DNA of 64,000 bases from Cocos nucifera (taxonomy: Eukaryota; Streptophyta; Magnoliopsida; Arecales; Arecaceae), in contig QRFJ01002311.1 in assembly GCA_006176705.1 (NCBI GenBank), positions 62,001-126,000 of the forward strand, written 5' to 3'. Below, one piece after another: positions 44,256 through 55,744 of this stretch. Below the pieces are notes generated by a model. It saw only the letters and a list, made by a program, of their open reading frames with translations, was not told the DNA's origin and ran no database searches. The stretch's first letter is position 1. Every line of letters starts with the position of its first letter. The translations under genes and the position numbers were made by a program.

Positions 44256-46860
44256 GACAAAACTTTGAGTATATGTGCAATAAAAATAAATAATATATTT
44301 CAACACATTTTATCAATATGTATCATGAAGTACTAGATCAAATATATGAATGTATACTTCATGAATATTCTCAATTAATTTTTAGTTCATTGCACATATT
44401 TTATTCATTACACATATTTCATATACTCATTTCAAATTAATGTCTCAATTCAAATCAATGAGTATAAAGATTTCAAGCATCAAATTAATAAGAATATTAA
44501 GAATTAATTCATTAAGCATATACTCAACATTTTTATTAATCTTTTTCTTTTTGACAGCATCAAAAAGCTTATGGAAAGGATGAATAAAAATCATAAAAAT
44601 TAAAAATATATAAGAATGTATCAAAATGAGAGATGTATCAAATTCAAAAAAATTAATTTAAATGAATTTTCTCTCCTTTGAAAACTTATCTTCTGATTCA
44701 AAATATGCATAAAATATTTTTTTAAAAAAATTAGCTTAAATTCAAATATCAAAGGCTCTCCCTCTTTTGAATAAATATAACTTTTTAATCAGATTTTCAA
44801 ATATACACTTATAAGCTTTAAGAGGAATAGAATTTTTCAAAAGATTTGAATATGAAATCAAGCATAGTATATACTTTAATATTCAATCTTTTTTTAAAAA
44901 AAATTAATAAATTAAGTTCAAAAAGGGTATGTATCGAGAATGTATCAAGAAAAGTAAAATAAATAATATCAAAATAATAAATAGTTACATTTTCAAATTC
45001 ATTGCTTTATGTAAAAATTACATCAATATAAATAATTCATAAGAATTTTGCAATGCATATAAAAAATTTAGTATCAAATTCGAATTTTTAAATGAGCTTC
45101 CAAATTAAGTTTAGAAATTTATTTTTTAAAGTAAGAATATATTTTTAAATTTAATTTAACTTCAACTAATTATCCAAAAATAAGATAGAGCAATCAAATC
45201 ATGTAAATTAAATTGGATAATCATATGAAAGCTCCATTTAAAAAGATCATAAAGTAGTTGATTGAGAATTTAAATCAAAATTTATTTATCTCAATACAAA
45301 TTAGTCAAAATTTTTAATCAAATCAAGTTAGAAAATATCTCTCTCCCTATTTTTCATACTTATAGCAAGATTAATTTACTTTTTAACTTTCTCCTCCTCT
45401 TTATTTCAAATCAAGCAAATTTAATATGAATTTAATTACTAAATTTAGATTTTCTAAATTTTAAAGATATTTTTAATTTCAAAGTCATTTTTAATTAAAT
45501 GATCATTTCTTCTTTAATAATTTCCCTTCCTTACTTTAGCAAACAAAATTATTTTAAAATTAAATAAAATTTAAAAGCATAAGCATCAATTAAGTGAACT
45601 AAGAGTATTAATTAATCTAAATATCAATCAAGCATAGCATTCACTCAAGAAGACATCAAATTTTTCATAAATTTATTTTTTGTTAAATTCAAAGAATGTT
45701 TATAAAAGAACGTATATAATAAGAACAGAAATCAAGAAGATTAAAAAAGTATGATAATTAAAAAATATATTTTTATTTAAATTTTTTTTATCATAAGAAA
45801 TATCACTTAACTAAGTTTAGAAAAAGTATGAAATTTTTTAAATTTTTCTCAAATGGTATCACTTTAAGAGTATAGCTGTGCAAAATTAGATTTGAAATAA
45901 AGACATTCTTCTCTTTTTACCAAAAGATGAATCAATCAAATACACAATAAATAGTAAGTTATTTGATATCAAATAATTAAAACTGAAGTTTTCTTTAAAT
46001 ATTTAGCTTTAAAGATAAATGATAGCTTTCTTGAAATATTTTGCTTGATATCAACTTCAAAAGATTCAAGAAGAGCATTTTTCAAATTCAATTTTCGAAA
46101 TCAATCAATTAAAACAAAGTATAAATGTTCATCAATAAATTCTCTTTTAAGATCAAAGAGGCAATCAAATCGATGATCAAAAAGAATATTCAAATCAATT
46201 TAGGAGATCAAAATTCAATCAATTAGGGATATGATAATCAGTCAAATCAAATGAGATTAAATCAAAATTAGGATGAGGAAAAACTAGATAATGGCTCTAT
46301 GATTTTAGTTCAACTAGTAAATTTTCAAATCCTTAAAGACTAAACTAGGATACAATGCATATCAATCAAGCACTTAAATTTTATGATTGAATGATTTATC
46401 TTTGAGTGCTTATTTCATACACTTTTTAGGAGAATTTTGATAATCTAGCATCTTATGTGGGTTGTCAAAACTTAGCTTATTTATCATTTTTATAATCAAA
46501 TAGAATCATAGACAATCATGCTTGTAATAACTTAGATTTTTTAAATAATTAAAGATTAAAATAGCATGATACAAAGGATTGAACCAGCATGCTGAATTTA
46601 GAATAAAATAATAAGCTTAAAATAAATAATCAACATGATATACTAGTTTTGATCAATATATCAAACTTTCAATTTATGGAGTATGATCATTTTAAGCAAT
46701 GATAAATCATCAAAATCAATCAAACATACTCAATAATTATATTAATTGATAATTAAAATATATTTAGCAAATAATGATGGCATAATGTGAGAAAAATTTA
46801 GATTTTACCAAACATCATCATCCATCCAATTTTATTCCCAAGGCATCCATCCATAATATT
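44256..46860 (-). other. AT-rich non-coding interior of the SIRE-like element
   Basis: No frame longer than a few dozen codons and no Copia integrase, reverse transcriptase or RNase H motif is visible on the minus strand. It may be a strongly decayed pol or a replaced interior, as in large retrotransposon derivatives. I cannot tell which from the sequence alone. Confidence 0.6.
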
Positions 46861-46869
46861 TTTTCTTTT

Positions 46870-48030
46870 CATTCTATTAGATCCTTTGTATACCTACAAT
46901 ATCATTTGCTAGTCTTTGATACCCAAGTCATCTTGGATCCATGAATGTTAGAGCATATGGTTCCTTTTGGAATCTAAATTTATTTAATTAAGATTTGGCC
47001 GATTCTTTTGGTATTGCATTCTAAAATTTTATGACCAACTTTATTATATTTGAAACATGTAATGAAATAATTTTTAGCTAAAATTTTTCTAAACATGTTC
47101 TTCATAAATTTTTATTTTCTTAAAGAATTATAGCCAATTCCAGCTTTGTCAAAAATAATTTTTTGATTATTCAAAATTAATTGAAGCTTTTGAGATCCTA
47201 TAGTAAACTTATTGAACATGGGCTTTAATGTTTCAATCTCTTTTCTTAATTTAGAATTTTCTTTCAAAAGAGATTTTTCAGATCTTATGAGTTTTTCTTT
47301 TTCTTCAATATAAACTTTTGATTTTTCAAATTCTATTTTGAGCTTAATATTTTCTTCAACTAAAAATTTTTTAGATTTAAGAAGTACTTCTTTTTCTTTA
47401 GCCAAAGCATTATTTTCTTTCAAAATATCTTTCTTTTCTAATAAGACTTTACTCTTTTCATTAGCTAAGATAAGATTAGACATTTTGAATTCTTTATTTT
47501 TCAGTCTTAATTTTTTGAATTCATTCATTAAGTTATTGAAAGATTCATATAATTCATCAAATATAAATTAGAAAGAATTTTCAAAATTTACCTCATCTTC
47601 ATTGGCCATGAGGCAAAGATTTATAGCACTTTCTTTCTCTTTCTCATTTTTGTTTTCCTTGCTTTGCTCCTCCTTAATTGATGCTTTCTTTTTTTATTTT
47701 TTTTTCTTCTTTCTTTCCATCCTCATGAGCCATGAGGCAAATATTGGGTTGAGCTTTCTTGTCTTCTTTGGAGCTTGATATTCTTCTTGTTTTGCTCCCT
47801 AAAAATTAGTTTTCAATTTCTTCCAAACTTGTTATACTGAAATGCAAGAAGAAATCAGATTGAACTCATTTAAATCTAATGAACAATAAAGCATATTTAA
47901 AACCTTAGTATTTAGTTGGGCCATCACTTTATCATGCATGATCAATTTATTGTGGGTGTGTGAACCATCAACAATAATTTTTCATAAATTATAGATATGT
48001 GCTTGTATGAATATTTTCATTCTAGCTTTT
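46870..48030 (-). pseudogene. SIRE-like Copia gag remnant with long coiled coil
   Basis: Minus-strand reading: AQLNTKVLNMLYCSLDLNEF, NLISSCISV (stop) QVWKKLKTNF, the usual Copia gag core. Next come two LMANEDE-like blocks and FDELYESFNNLMNEFKKLRL. A 138-codon open coiled-coil frame (47528-47112) follows, rich in K, E and L (ENIKLKIEFEKSKVYIEEKE) and ending IIFDKAGIGYNSLRK, a SIRE landmark. After a frame change, CFKYNKVGHKILEC keeps the zinc-knuckle spacing with the second C replaced by Y, and IPKGTICSNIHGSKMTWVSK follows. Confidence 0.78.
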
Positions 48031-48156
48031 TAGTATGTGTAATTTGATATATCTAATAGTGGACGTCTATCTATGGAATGACCTTCATTAAATAAAGATT
48101 TTATTTGGATTGTTTAGATATTTAGCTCTTTAATCGCTAGGTTAACAATCAAATAT

Positions 48157-48180
48157 TAGAGCACCCACTATGATACTAAT
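48157..48180 (-). promoter_or_regulatory. Primer-binding site of the SIRE-like element
   Basis: Immediately inside the 5' LTR (minus strand) the sequence is ATTAGTATCATAGTGGGTGC. It resembles TGGTATCAGAGC, the usual site for initiator methionine tRNA in Copia elements, with three changes. Confidence 0.6.
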
Positions 48181-49668
48181 TGTTGTCCAGAGGTAGTAAT
48201 CCAAGAGAAAGGATGAATTGGATTCTTATAAAATTTTAGTTAAATTTAAAATCTCTAAATAAGTATGTGCTCCAAATTAAACTAACTAGAATATTTATGG
48301 TGAATATGCAATGTGTAGTAGTAGAATTAAAAGCAATGAGATAATGCAAGTACATAACATAAATAAATAAAGCAAGAAAGTAAATCAAGTAATCACACCA
48401 CAAAGACAAAGAGATTTATAATAGTTCGGAGCAATCTGCTCCTACGTCCACTTCCAAAGCTTTTCTTGAGAATTTCACTATAATCTATGCTTGATTATAG
48501 TATGTTTATTTTTCAAGGCTCACAAACAAACCCAATTAATTTTTTTAGGAGTACCAACCAAAATCTTACACTGTTAATTTTTCAGATTCACTAACAATCT
48601 AGTTGATTTTTTGGGCTCACCAACCAAAACCTATAAGATCCAATTTCGGACTTCGATAAGCCTAATTTCCAAGTTTCTTTCTATCAAAAAAGCTTATAAA
48701 GAAAATAAAAATACAAGAATAAAAGTTTCAGCTCAAAATGAAAATAGAGCTTAAACTCTTTAAATGTTGAAGAAAAAGCTGAAGGATTGCTCTTTTGATG
48801 CTTCACTTCTTTTCATATGATGCTTGAGAGGTTGTGCTAGATATTGGAGAAGATATCTCTTGAAAGCTTTTTGATTTCACTACTTGGTTCCTCTCTTTTC
48901 TCTCTTCTTTTGACGTGCAATGAAGATCACTTAAATCTGAAAATGAATTTTCTCTTAATCCCACTTAATCTTGCTTCCAAATTGATTCTCCATCTTTAAA
49001 TATCCTTAAAGATGATTGAAAAGTGAGTTCTAGCCGTTGGAAGCTCTAAAATAGTCGTTGAAAAGATTGCAGAAACTAGTCGTTAAAGACTATCAAACTC
49101 TATCGAGCTGGCTCAAATTTGGCTTAGAGCTGGCTCAGCTGATAGAGCTAGCTCGATTCTGTCTAAAGCTGGCTCGAACTATAGAATAGAAAAAATCAAT
49201 TTTTTGTCATCCTAAGAGAGTTGGCTCGAACAGCAGAATAGAAAAATATCTTTTCTACCATTCAGAGAGAGCTGGCTCATATCAAAATAGAGCTGGCTTA
49301 GCTGCATGTCAAATCAAAGTATCAATCCTATTTCATGCCAAAACTTACTCTATTCTTGGTCAGGTCAGCTCTAAACTTTCCAACTTCATTTTTCTTCATT
49401 ATTTAACCTTCTAAACTTTAATTCTTAATCTTAAATCTTTTAAATAATATTTATTTTTTCTCTTTCATTTTCTTTATGATAAGTCATCCAAATTTATGAA
49501 ACCTTCTTCTTTTAAGTGCTTTGGCTTGACATCTTGAGAGCATTTCTTCCAAAGATAATTTCTTCAGTGTGAGCATTTGAGAAATCCTATATTCAATCTT
49601 GAAATACATGATTAGTAACATTTTTACTCAATAGTTTATGATCATCAAAATCAATCATAGAGTTAACA
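48181..49668 (-). repeat. 5' LTR of the SIRE-like element
   Basis: On the minus strand it starts TGTTAACTCTATGATTGATT at 49668 and ends CTACCTCTGGACAACA at 48181. Length is 1488 bp against 1511 bp for the 3' LTR, colinear throughout. Confidence 0.85.
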
Positions 49669-49689
49669 AATTACTTATTTTATTATACT

Positions 49690-50564
49690 AATCTTATGCA
49701 TGTTTAGGCAATATGATGAGATGCTGAAAGAAGAAAATCTGAGCATAAGTGATAAAAAATATCAACACAGCACTTAGAGAACTTCGTATGTTGGTTCCAT
49801 CAATTGATTATTCAAGGAAGTGAGTCTATACCAAGAAAGTTGAGACCATTAGGTTACAGGCCTGAAAAATACATGACATACTATAATACCTGTAACATAA
49901 ATAGCTCCAAATTTCATATCTAGCAATATAAAAATTATAAAAGTATAATGAGCAGTGGTATGTGTGTAAAAGGCAATTGGTGGAAAGATAAGGTGGAGAG
50001 TGACCACTATAGAATCCTTGAAGAAGTGATTAAGATGAGCAAAATTAGAGGTAATTTTGTCAGTCTATTTAAGTGTCAATGGTTCGATACCAATAATAGT
50101 ATGAAGATTAATCCATGGCATGGGCTTATTGAAATCAAATATGGATCAAAAGCTTATGTCAATGAGCCATTTGTACTAGTTGCACAAGCTGCTCAAGTAT
50201 ATTATACTTCTTTTCCATCAAAGAAAAGATGAAGTAAAGATTGGTGGGTTGTAGCAAAACTAAATCTTAAGCCGTTCATTATGCGCTTGAAGAAGAAGAA
50301 GAAGAGCTCCAATTATCAGAATGCTTTCAAAAGGATGAGATAATAGGAGTTCATCAATCCTTCGATGATATAGAGTTAGATGCTTCAGAAATTTTTCTAC
50401 ATGAAGATGGCCAACATGAGTAGGTAGATTCAACTGAAATTATTTTAAAGGGCAAACCTCTCCAAGAAGAGGAAGAAGAAGAGGAAGAGGTAGAAGAAGA
50501 AGAAGAGAAAGAATCAGAAGAAGATTCGAAAGGATATCAAACATCTGAAAAGGCTGATGAATAG
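49690..50564 (+). pseudogene. CACTA transposase C-terminal region with DUF4216
   Basis: The + frame shows YNTCNINSSKFHIS, then (49948 on) GNWWKDKVESDHYRILEEVI, SLFKCQWFDTNNSMKINPWH, VNEPFVLVAQAAQVYYTSF and, past a stop, KDWWVVAKLN. The FKCxWFDT..EPFVLAxQAxQVYY pattern is DUF4216, found at the end of TNP2-type CACTA transposases. The tail (50380-50564) is an acidic run of E/K ending at TAG 50562. The catalytic part upstream is missing; the nested retrotransposons sit where it would be. Stops and a frame shift inactivate it. Confidence 0.82.
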
Positions 50565-50699
50565 TGCAATATATAATTCTTGGATCATTTTAATTACTTA
50601 TCTTGCATCATTTTAGATCTTCATTGCCATCCATAATTATGTAATTAATTTGATGAATCTATTTATTTTTATTTTTAGAGAGCATACATTATGTTTTTT

Positions 50700-52290
50700 A
50701 GAGATTGGAATAATGCCAACTAAGAACAGAGCTCTCGAGGAGAGAGCGATCATATGGCCAACTCTCATGATTCTATACCTCTCACACCGGGTGGTAAGCT
50801 CTAACACTTTATATATTCTCGTTTATATTATTTTATCATTTGTTAACTAATATAATATTTTTTATATTAGATTTTTTGTGCTTAAGTTCGAAGGATAGGG
50901 GTCACCAATGACCCCACAGTCGCATGCAGTAGTGACCGCCGACTCTTAGACGCAGTGTCATAGTCGAGGACCTGCCCAGCTTACGACACCTTTGACTTGA
51001 TTGGATGATAGACAAATCATCCATATCTAGAGCCACTTGTAAATTCTACATGTTTAATTAATATTCTAAAATTTAGTAATTTTAGAGTTAACATTTATTT
51101 TTTGAAATCAATTTTACAATACATTCAGAGAGCCTTCAACATCTCATGTCATTACCGAAATCATATACCATTTGATGTTGGGACTGGTAAACTATTTCTC
51201 GAGTTGGCCTTTGGGAGCTTGTGATGTAGTCTGAAAGATATTTTTGGTAAGTCAAAACTAGTTTAATTATTAAATTCTTAATACATTAGTATTTTAATTA
51301 TATATTAATACATGCTTACTTCTATCTTGCTGAAATACTACCGATTCGAGACTTCTTAGGATGAGGAGGCTGGCCATCAGACCTTCAAGGAAATAGCCAC
51401 ACAAAGTCTCTGAGTTGGCCTCTATAGTCGCAGGCAGTCCATCACCCAGCACTTCAGTTTCCAATCACCATTAGACTGGAGGTCCTTCACGGATTACTGG
51501 ATGTAGGTAGACATATGGCAGGCCATCTGCAACCAATGGAGTAGCGATGAGGACTCTAATAGGTAGCAAAGGGCCCAGCAGAACCAAACCACCTAGCAAG
51601 ATCCGATCAGGCAAACGAATAGCTCGGTCGGCATACATGTTATGGCCAACAAACTGGTAAGAAATCAATACCAAAACTCTTCACTAGAACTATAAAAACT
51701 CTTATATATATATTTTAATTAATTTAATTTTATTATTTATTTATTATAGATATAATAATTGGGTCGTCTACTAGACCAACTATAGTTATGGTGGGCCATA
51801 CACTAGTCTAGAAGAACTAATGAACATTTAGATTCTACATCGCGATAGATCATGGTAAGAACTTTAAATTTTATTTACTAATTAAGTTGTTATAGGATTT
51901 AATTTTTATGTTAGAGCTAATGTATTTCTGAACTGTATAGATGTATTACATGGCAAACATTTCTAAGTGATACAGCGATGACCCATCTTCTCAACCCCCC
52001 TTAACCTTGAGGGATGGCTCAGCATCACCGGAGGGATGAGTAGGAGCTGAGTTATAGGATTCGACCACAGCTTCGATTTTCTACTATCTTAATATCTTTC
52101 GATGTTATTACAGACCTCAATATTCTAGACCTGGAGTGATGTATACATGGAGGAGGTCTTGTAGACACTTCTGAGCCAGCGACCTCATAGCCTCTTAGAT
52201 GCCATCTATGATATAGTTGTGAAGCTTCTTCGGGACCCATAGCTTCACAATCAGCTAGGCTCATTATTCTAGCCATCACATCAGATAATT
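50700..52290 (+). pseudogene. CACTA second ORF (Transposase_24/TNPA-like) remnant
   Basis: Fragments fit the plant En/Spm second protein: FNISCHYRNHIPFDVGTGKL (51130 on), a GT-starting gap, SFTDYWM, DIWQAICNQWSSDEDSNR, RAQQNQTT (51480-51600), then YNNWVVY and TSLEELMNI (51750-51830). The W..IC..W.SDE....NR pattern is the core of Transposase_24. Intron-like AT-rich gaps with GTAAG starts (51248, 51657) separate the pieces. Many stops. Confidence 0.6.
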
Positions 52291-52299
52291 ATATTACTA

Positions 52300-52860
52300 A
52301 ATTTTTTTACTTATTTTATTTTTTTATATTTAGAAGCTTCATATATTTAGATCGATTTGAGTCTAAAAAAAAATTTAGAAGCTAAAAATTCAATCTAACC
52401 ATCCAATCGATGGATCAAGGGGGGTCTATAGCTCTGTATTATGAAATAAAATATTTAAGAATATTCTATTTGAGAATTGAAGAAATGTATCGAAAGGTAT
52501 GCCTTCATATCGAAAGGTATGCCTCCATATCCAAATTTACTAATACTATTTTATTTTTTTTATTACAGAATACTGAGATATCTGGCTCTCATCCACCAGC
52601 TATTGAAGAGGAGCAAGAAAAGGAGAAGGTGGATGACGATGAGGATCGAATCCCTTTTTTTATATATATTATATTTTTTGATACTTATTATAAAAAATAC
52701 ATAATTTATATTTTTAATATAATATAATCAGATTTTAATTTTTGATTGTCATATTATCTTTGAACTTTAATTATAATAAAAATTAGGAGCCATAATTCAT
52801 TATGATTAATTAAAATAAATTTTAAAAAATATTATTATTATTTTTTAAAAAATAAAATTA
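52300..52860 (+). other. CACTA interior, non-coding
   Basis: AT-rich. It contains a short duplication (TATCGAAAGGTATGCCT at 52487 and 52508) and an acidic frame fragment (EEEQEKEKVDDDEDR, 52608-52652) that could be the end of the second ORF. Nothing else is recognised. Confidence 0.4.
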
Positions 52861-53312
52861 ACTATTAGCATCGGTATTAGACAGTATTTATCATTGCTAA
52901 TAATTATTAGCGACAACATTAATGACTACTTATCATCACTAATATTTTTTAAAATAATTTTTTATTTTATTTAAAATAAAAAAATAGAGACAGTATTAGC
53001 GATGGTATTTTTGGTCGCTAATAATTATTAGCGATGATATTAGTCACAAACTTGCCATAGCTAATATTTTTTAAAATTTTAGTTTAAAAATTTTAAAATA
53101 GTAAGTGATGGAATTATTCTATCACTAAAATTGTTGCCAATAGCCTTATTAATAATGGCTAAATTTTTCATCAGTAATAATGGTACTTAATGACAAGGAT
53201 TTTTTAGATTATCTTATACGATGGGAATAGCGACAGCGGGGCTATTAGTGATGGTGGATGGACTATTAGCAATGGCAATTAGTCATCGCTAATAGTCTTA
53301 ATTCTTGTAGTG
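52860..53312. repeat. CACTA right terminus with subterminal repeats
   Basis: TTAGCGATGACA/TTAGCGACAACATTAATG-type units occur in both orientations about ten times. The last 12 bases, TTCTTGTAGTG preceded by A, are the reverse complement of CACTACAAGAA, the standard plant CACTA terminus. These repeats are where the second protein of En/Spm elements binds. Confidence 0.85.
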
Positions 53313-53335
53313 ACCCAGCTTCAAGCAAGTTTAAG

Positions 53336-53741
53336 TATTGATCATTATCGGATCAACCTATTTAGACTTGTTTATTGATTGGGTTAGGTTTTGGCTTAGA
53401 CATTTGACCCATTTAACCATTTTGATCTATTTAATAATTGGGTTGGATTATGATTGGACTCATTTAACCTATTTAAAGCCTATTTAACATATTTATGACT
53501 TATTTAACCAGATCTACTTAAACCTATTTAATTCATTTAACCTGTTTAATCTAACTTGACCTATGTAATAATTGGGTTATATGAGTTAGGTTAGGTTATC
53601 TATTTATAAATAGATTGGGTTCAAACTTAAATTTTTAACCTAATTTACTAAATAGGTTGAATTTATGTTGATGAATTTTTTATCTAATTTGTATCTAACC
53701 CAACCTGTATTTGACCCAATTTTACCTGATTGCCACCCTTA
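53336..53741. mobile_element. Degenerate hAT-like MITE
   Basis: The stretch is rich in ACCTATTTAA / GGGTTGGGTT-like repeats and ends TTGCCACCCTTA. This resembles the right end of hAT-type MITEs with TAGGG(A/T)GGCAA termini, such as the clean copy at 62312. The left terminus and target duplication are not visible. Confidence 0.4.
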
Positions 53742-54534
53742 CCTTCAAGTTCCCTATAACTTGGGTTCCCTCCAATGTTGGGACTCTTATTGCCCTTTGA
53801 TAAGTGGTAAAAATATACTAATAAAAATATTAAATTATAAAATAAATTAATCTATTTTATTAAAAATTTATACTTTTATTAATCTTATGTAGGAAAGAAG
53901 GTCACCAATGTGAAGATCTTATTTTTCTATTTCAGATGAAATAAATTTCAAGCAAAATGGACTTCAAATGAGCCAAGAATTGAATTTTAAAAAAAAAAAA
54001 CCGCTGATGCAACGCTGATGTCAGGATGACGTCAGCATTTTTCGCGGCGCACGGTGGACCACCTGAAGGGTATTTTGGGAATTTCATAGCAAAAAGCATG
54101 CTCTAATTGGCTGAAGAACGTGGCAGTCCACGCAACACCGGGCTCGCGCATGATCCATGAAGGGCAAATTGAGAATTTTGGGTGATCCAACGGGCGGTTT
54201 TCACTGAAACTCGATCGGACGGTCGAAAAGAAGGCACTGATGGATGGCATCCGCAGCTCCCGATCGAGATCCAATGACTGAGATTCATCTCGATGTTAAA
54301 CTATAGATCAAAAGCCCTCTTTCTATGCGATCGGATAGTCCAGATTCGATCCAACGGTTGATCCAATGACTGATATTAAATCCGACTTGATCTGGATTAT
54401 TTTAAGGGGTTTTTGAGTGATTTTTGGACCGTTTGATCAAGATCTAACGGTCAGAATTACTCAGATCTTGAGTTATTTTGAGAGTCTTAAACCTAGTTTT
54501 TGATGAATTTTGGGAGGAAATCAAACTCTTTATC

Positions 54535-54540
54535 TATAAA
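54535..54540 (+). promoter_or_regulatory. TATA box in the Athila-like 5' LTR
   Basis: CTATAAAACCTATGG lies about 35 bp before the GA-rich tract. The same site is at 59928 in the 3' LTR. It would place transcription start in or near the GA tract. Confidence 0.45.
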
Positions 54541-54570
54541 ACCTATGGTTATCGTGAGAAAAACATCAAT

Positions 54571-54705
54571 CAGAGAGAGACAGGGAAACAGAGAGAGAGA
54601 CAGGGAGACAGGGAAATCACAGAGAGAGACAAAGAGAGAGACGGGGAGAGAGAGAGAGAAAAAGAGAGAAGAAATAGAGAGAAAGAGAGAGGAGAGAGGT
54701 AGCAA
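54571..54705 (+). repeat. GA-rich low-complexity tract in the LTR
   Basis: AGAGAGAGACAGGGAAACAG-type purine repeats, duplicated at 59966-60100 in the 3' LTR. Frames read through it on both strands (R/E-rich or S/L-rich) are not genes. Confidence 0.9.
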
Positions 54706-55631
54706 GAGAAGAGTGATTTCTGAAAAATAAAAAAGGGATTTTTGATTTTTTTCGACAATCAAGATATCGATCAAAAGAGCATCTTCTTCTTCACCAAATT
54801 CTCCACACTAAGAGCAACGGACAATTAATTTTAGCAATCAAATAGTCTAAATTTCTTTATGCTTTTTATTTTATTTGCTGTTTTTGAACTTGTTATCATG
54901 AACTAAATTCTCTTTTACTAAGGCTAAGGTGTAGCCACTCTTTTGATGCAATATTCAGTATGATTTATTTTTAAATTTTATTCATGAGGAGTATATAAAT
55001 CTGATCTTAATGCTTTTAGATTACTGGCCATCTTCTAATTGATCTGATGAACATAGATGTTACGAACCAAGTACATCTATGTTAATGCTTCTTGATTATA
55101 TACCTTGTATTATGAATCAAATTAGAATTCATATGCATGCAAAAATTTTAGTGCGCTTTGGACGCAGCGTATTTTAATTAGAGGGTTTCACAAAACTTAA
55201 TGCATTAATATTTATTTAAATTATACCTGGACCAAAGGGTAATTAATAAATATTAATAGTTTTGCTATGCCTGGACCAAAGGATAGTGAATAAATTAGGA
55301 GACTCCACCGTCACATGAAATAAAATTAATCTAAAAATCTGAATATTGTATTGACTGAGTTGGTGAACCGATTGCCTTAGTAATCCATTGCTCTTAAGTT
55401 TAAAACCCTAATAATTTACACTCTCTCTATTTTCTTAAAAATTTTTAATTATTTCTTTATTTTATTCTTTAATTTCTTATTCTCATAAATCGATCTTCTA
55501 AATAAAGCATAGGAAAGAGCTTTTCAGTACTTATTTTTCAATCCTCTAGGGATGATACTCTACTCATTCACTTTATTACTTGATCGACTGGTGCACTTGC
55601 CATAGCTATAAATTAGCACGCATCAAGTTTT

Positions 55632-55650
55632 TGGCACCGTTGTCGGGGAT
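55632..55650 (+). promoter_or_regulatory. Primer-binding site (tRNA-Asp type)
   Basis: TGGCACCGTTGTCGGGGAT lies 7 bp after the LTR. It differs from TGGCGCCGTTGCCGGGG, the complement of the 3' end of plant tRNA-Asp(GTC), at two positions. Both look like C-to-T/G-to-A decay at CG sites. Confidence 0.75.
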
Positions 55651-55744
55651 TGTGTCTAAAATAATATTAAAATTTTGATCCTAGCTTTACTTTAGAAATT
55701 TATTTTTAATTTTTATTATTTAAAAAAAAAAATTTTTTCAGTGC

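Larger units (their letters stand above)
42725..49668 (-). mobile_element. SIRE-like Copia element with gag only, minus strand
   Basis: LTRs at 48181-49668 (5') and 42725-44235 (3') lie in minus-strand order, with flanks AATTA (49669-49673) and AATCA (42720-42724), a 5-bp target duplication with one change. The sequence before the 3' LTR reads TTTTGTCATCATCAAAAAGA then GAGAGAT and TGTTGACTCTATGATTG, the characteristic SIRE/Maximus polypurine context. Only gag remnants are recognisable; 2.6 kb follow with no pol. It lies 27 bp from the Athila-like element. Confidence 0.8.
34120..53312. mobile_element. CACTA transposon with two nested retrotransposons
   Basis: The right end is unmistakable: read inwards from 53312 it is CACTACAAGAATTAAGACTA followed by TTAGCGATGACTAATTGCC, with many TTAGCGATGAC-type repeats at 52860-53312. 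The same repeats occur at 34160-34370 and 34990-35080. The left end is decayed (ATCTAGAAGAAAAAT at 34120 matches CACTACAAGAAAAAT at 12 of 15). Between them lie transposase-related remnants (49690-52290). Without the nested elements about 4.8 kb remain. The 3-bp duplication is not recognisable (ATA against ACC). Confidence 0.7.
53798..55624 (+). repeat. 5' LTR of the plus-strand Athila-like element
   Basis: It starts TGATAAGTGGTAAAAATATA and ends AGCACGCATCA. Its ends match the LTRs at 35282/40833, but its middle (about 54000-54700) differs from them, so the two elements are subfamilies. Contains a GA-rich tract and a TATA box. Confidence 0.9.

Noticed and set aside
47338..47571. 77-codon + frame rich in S, F and L
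   Set aside because: It is the antisense shadow of the K/E-rich SIRE gag coiled coil on the minus strand.
54478..54774. Overlapping R/E-rich and S/L-rich frames on both strands (again at 59850-60167)
   Set aside because: They are readings of the GA-rich tract in the Athila-like LTRs.
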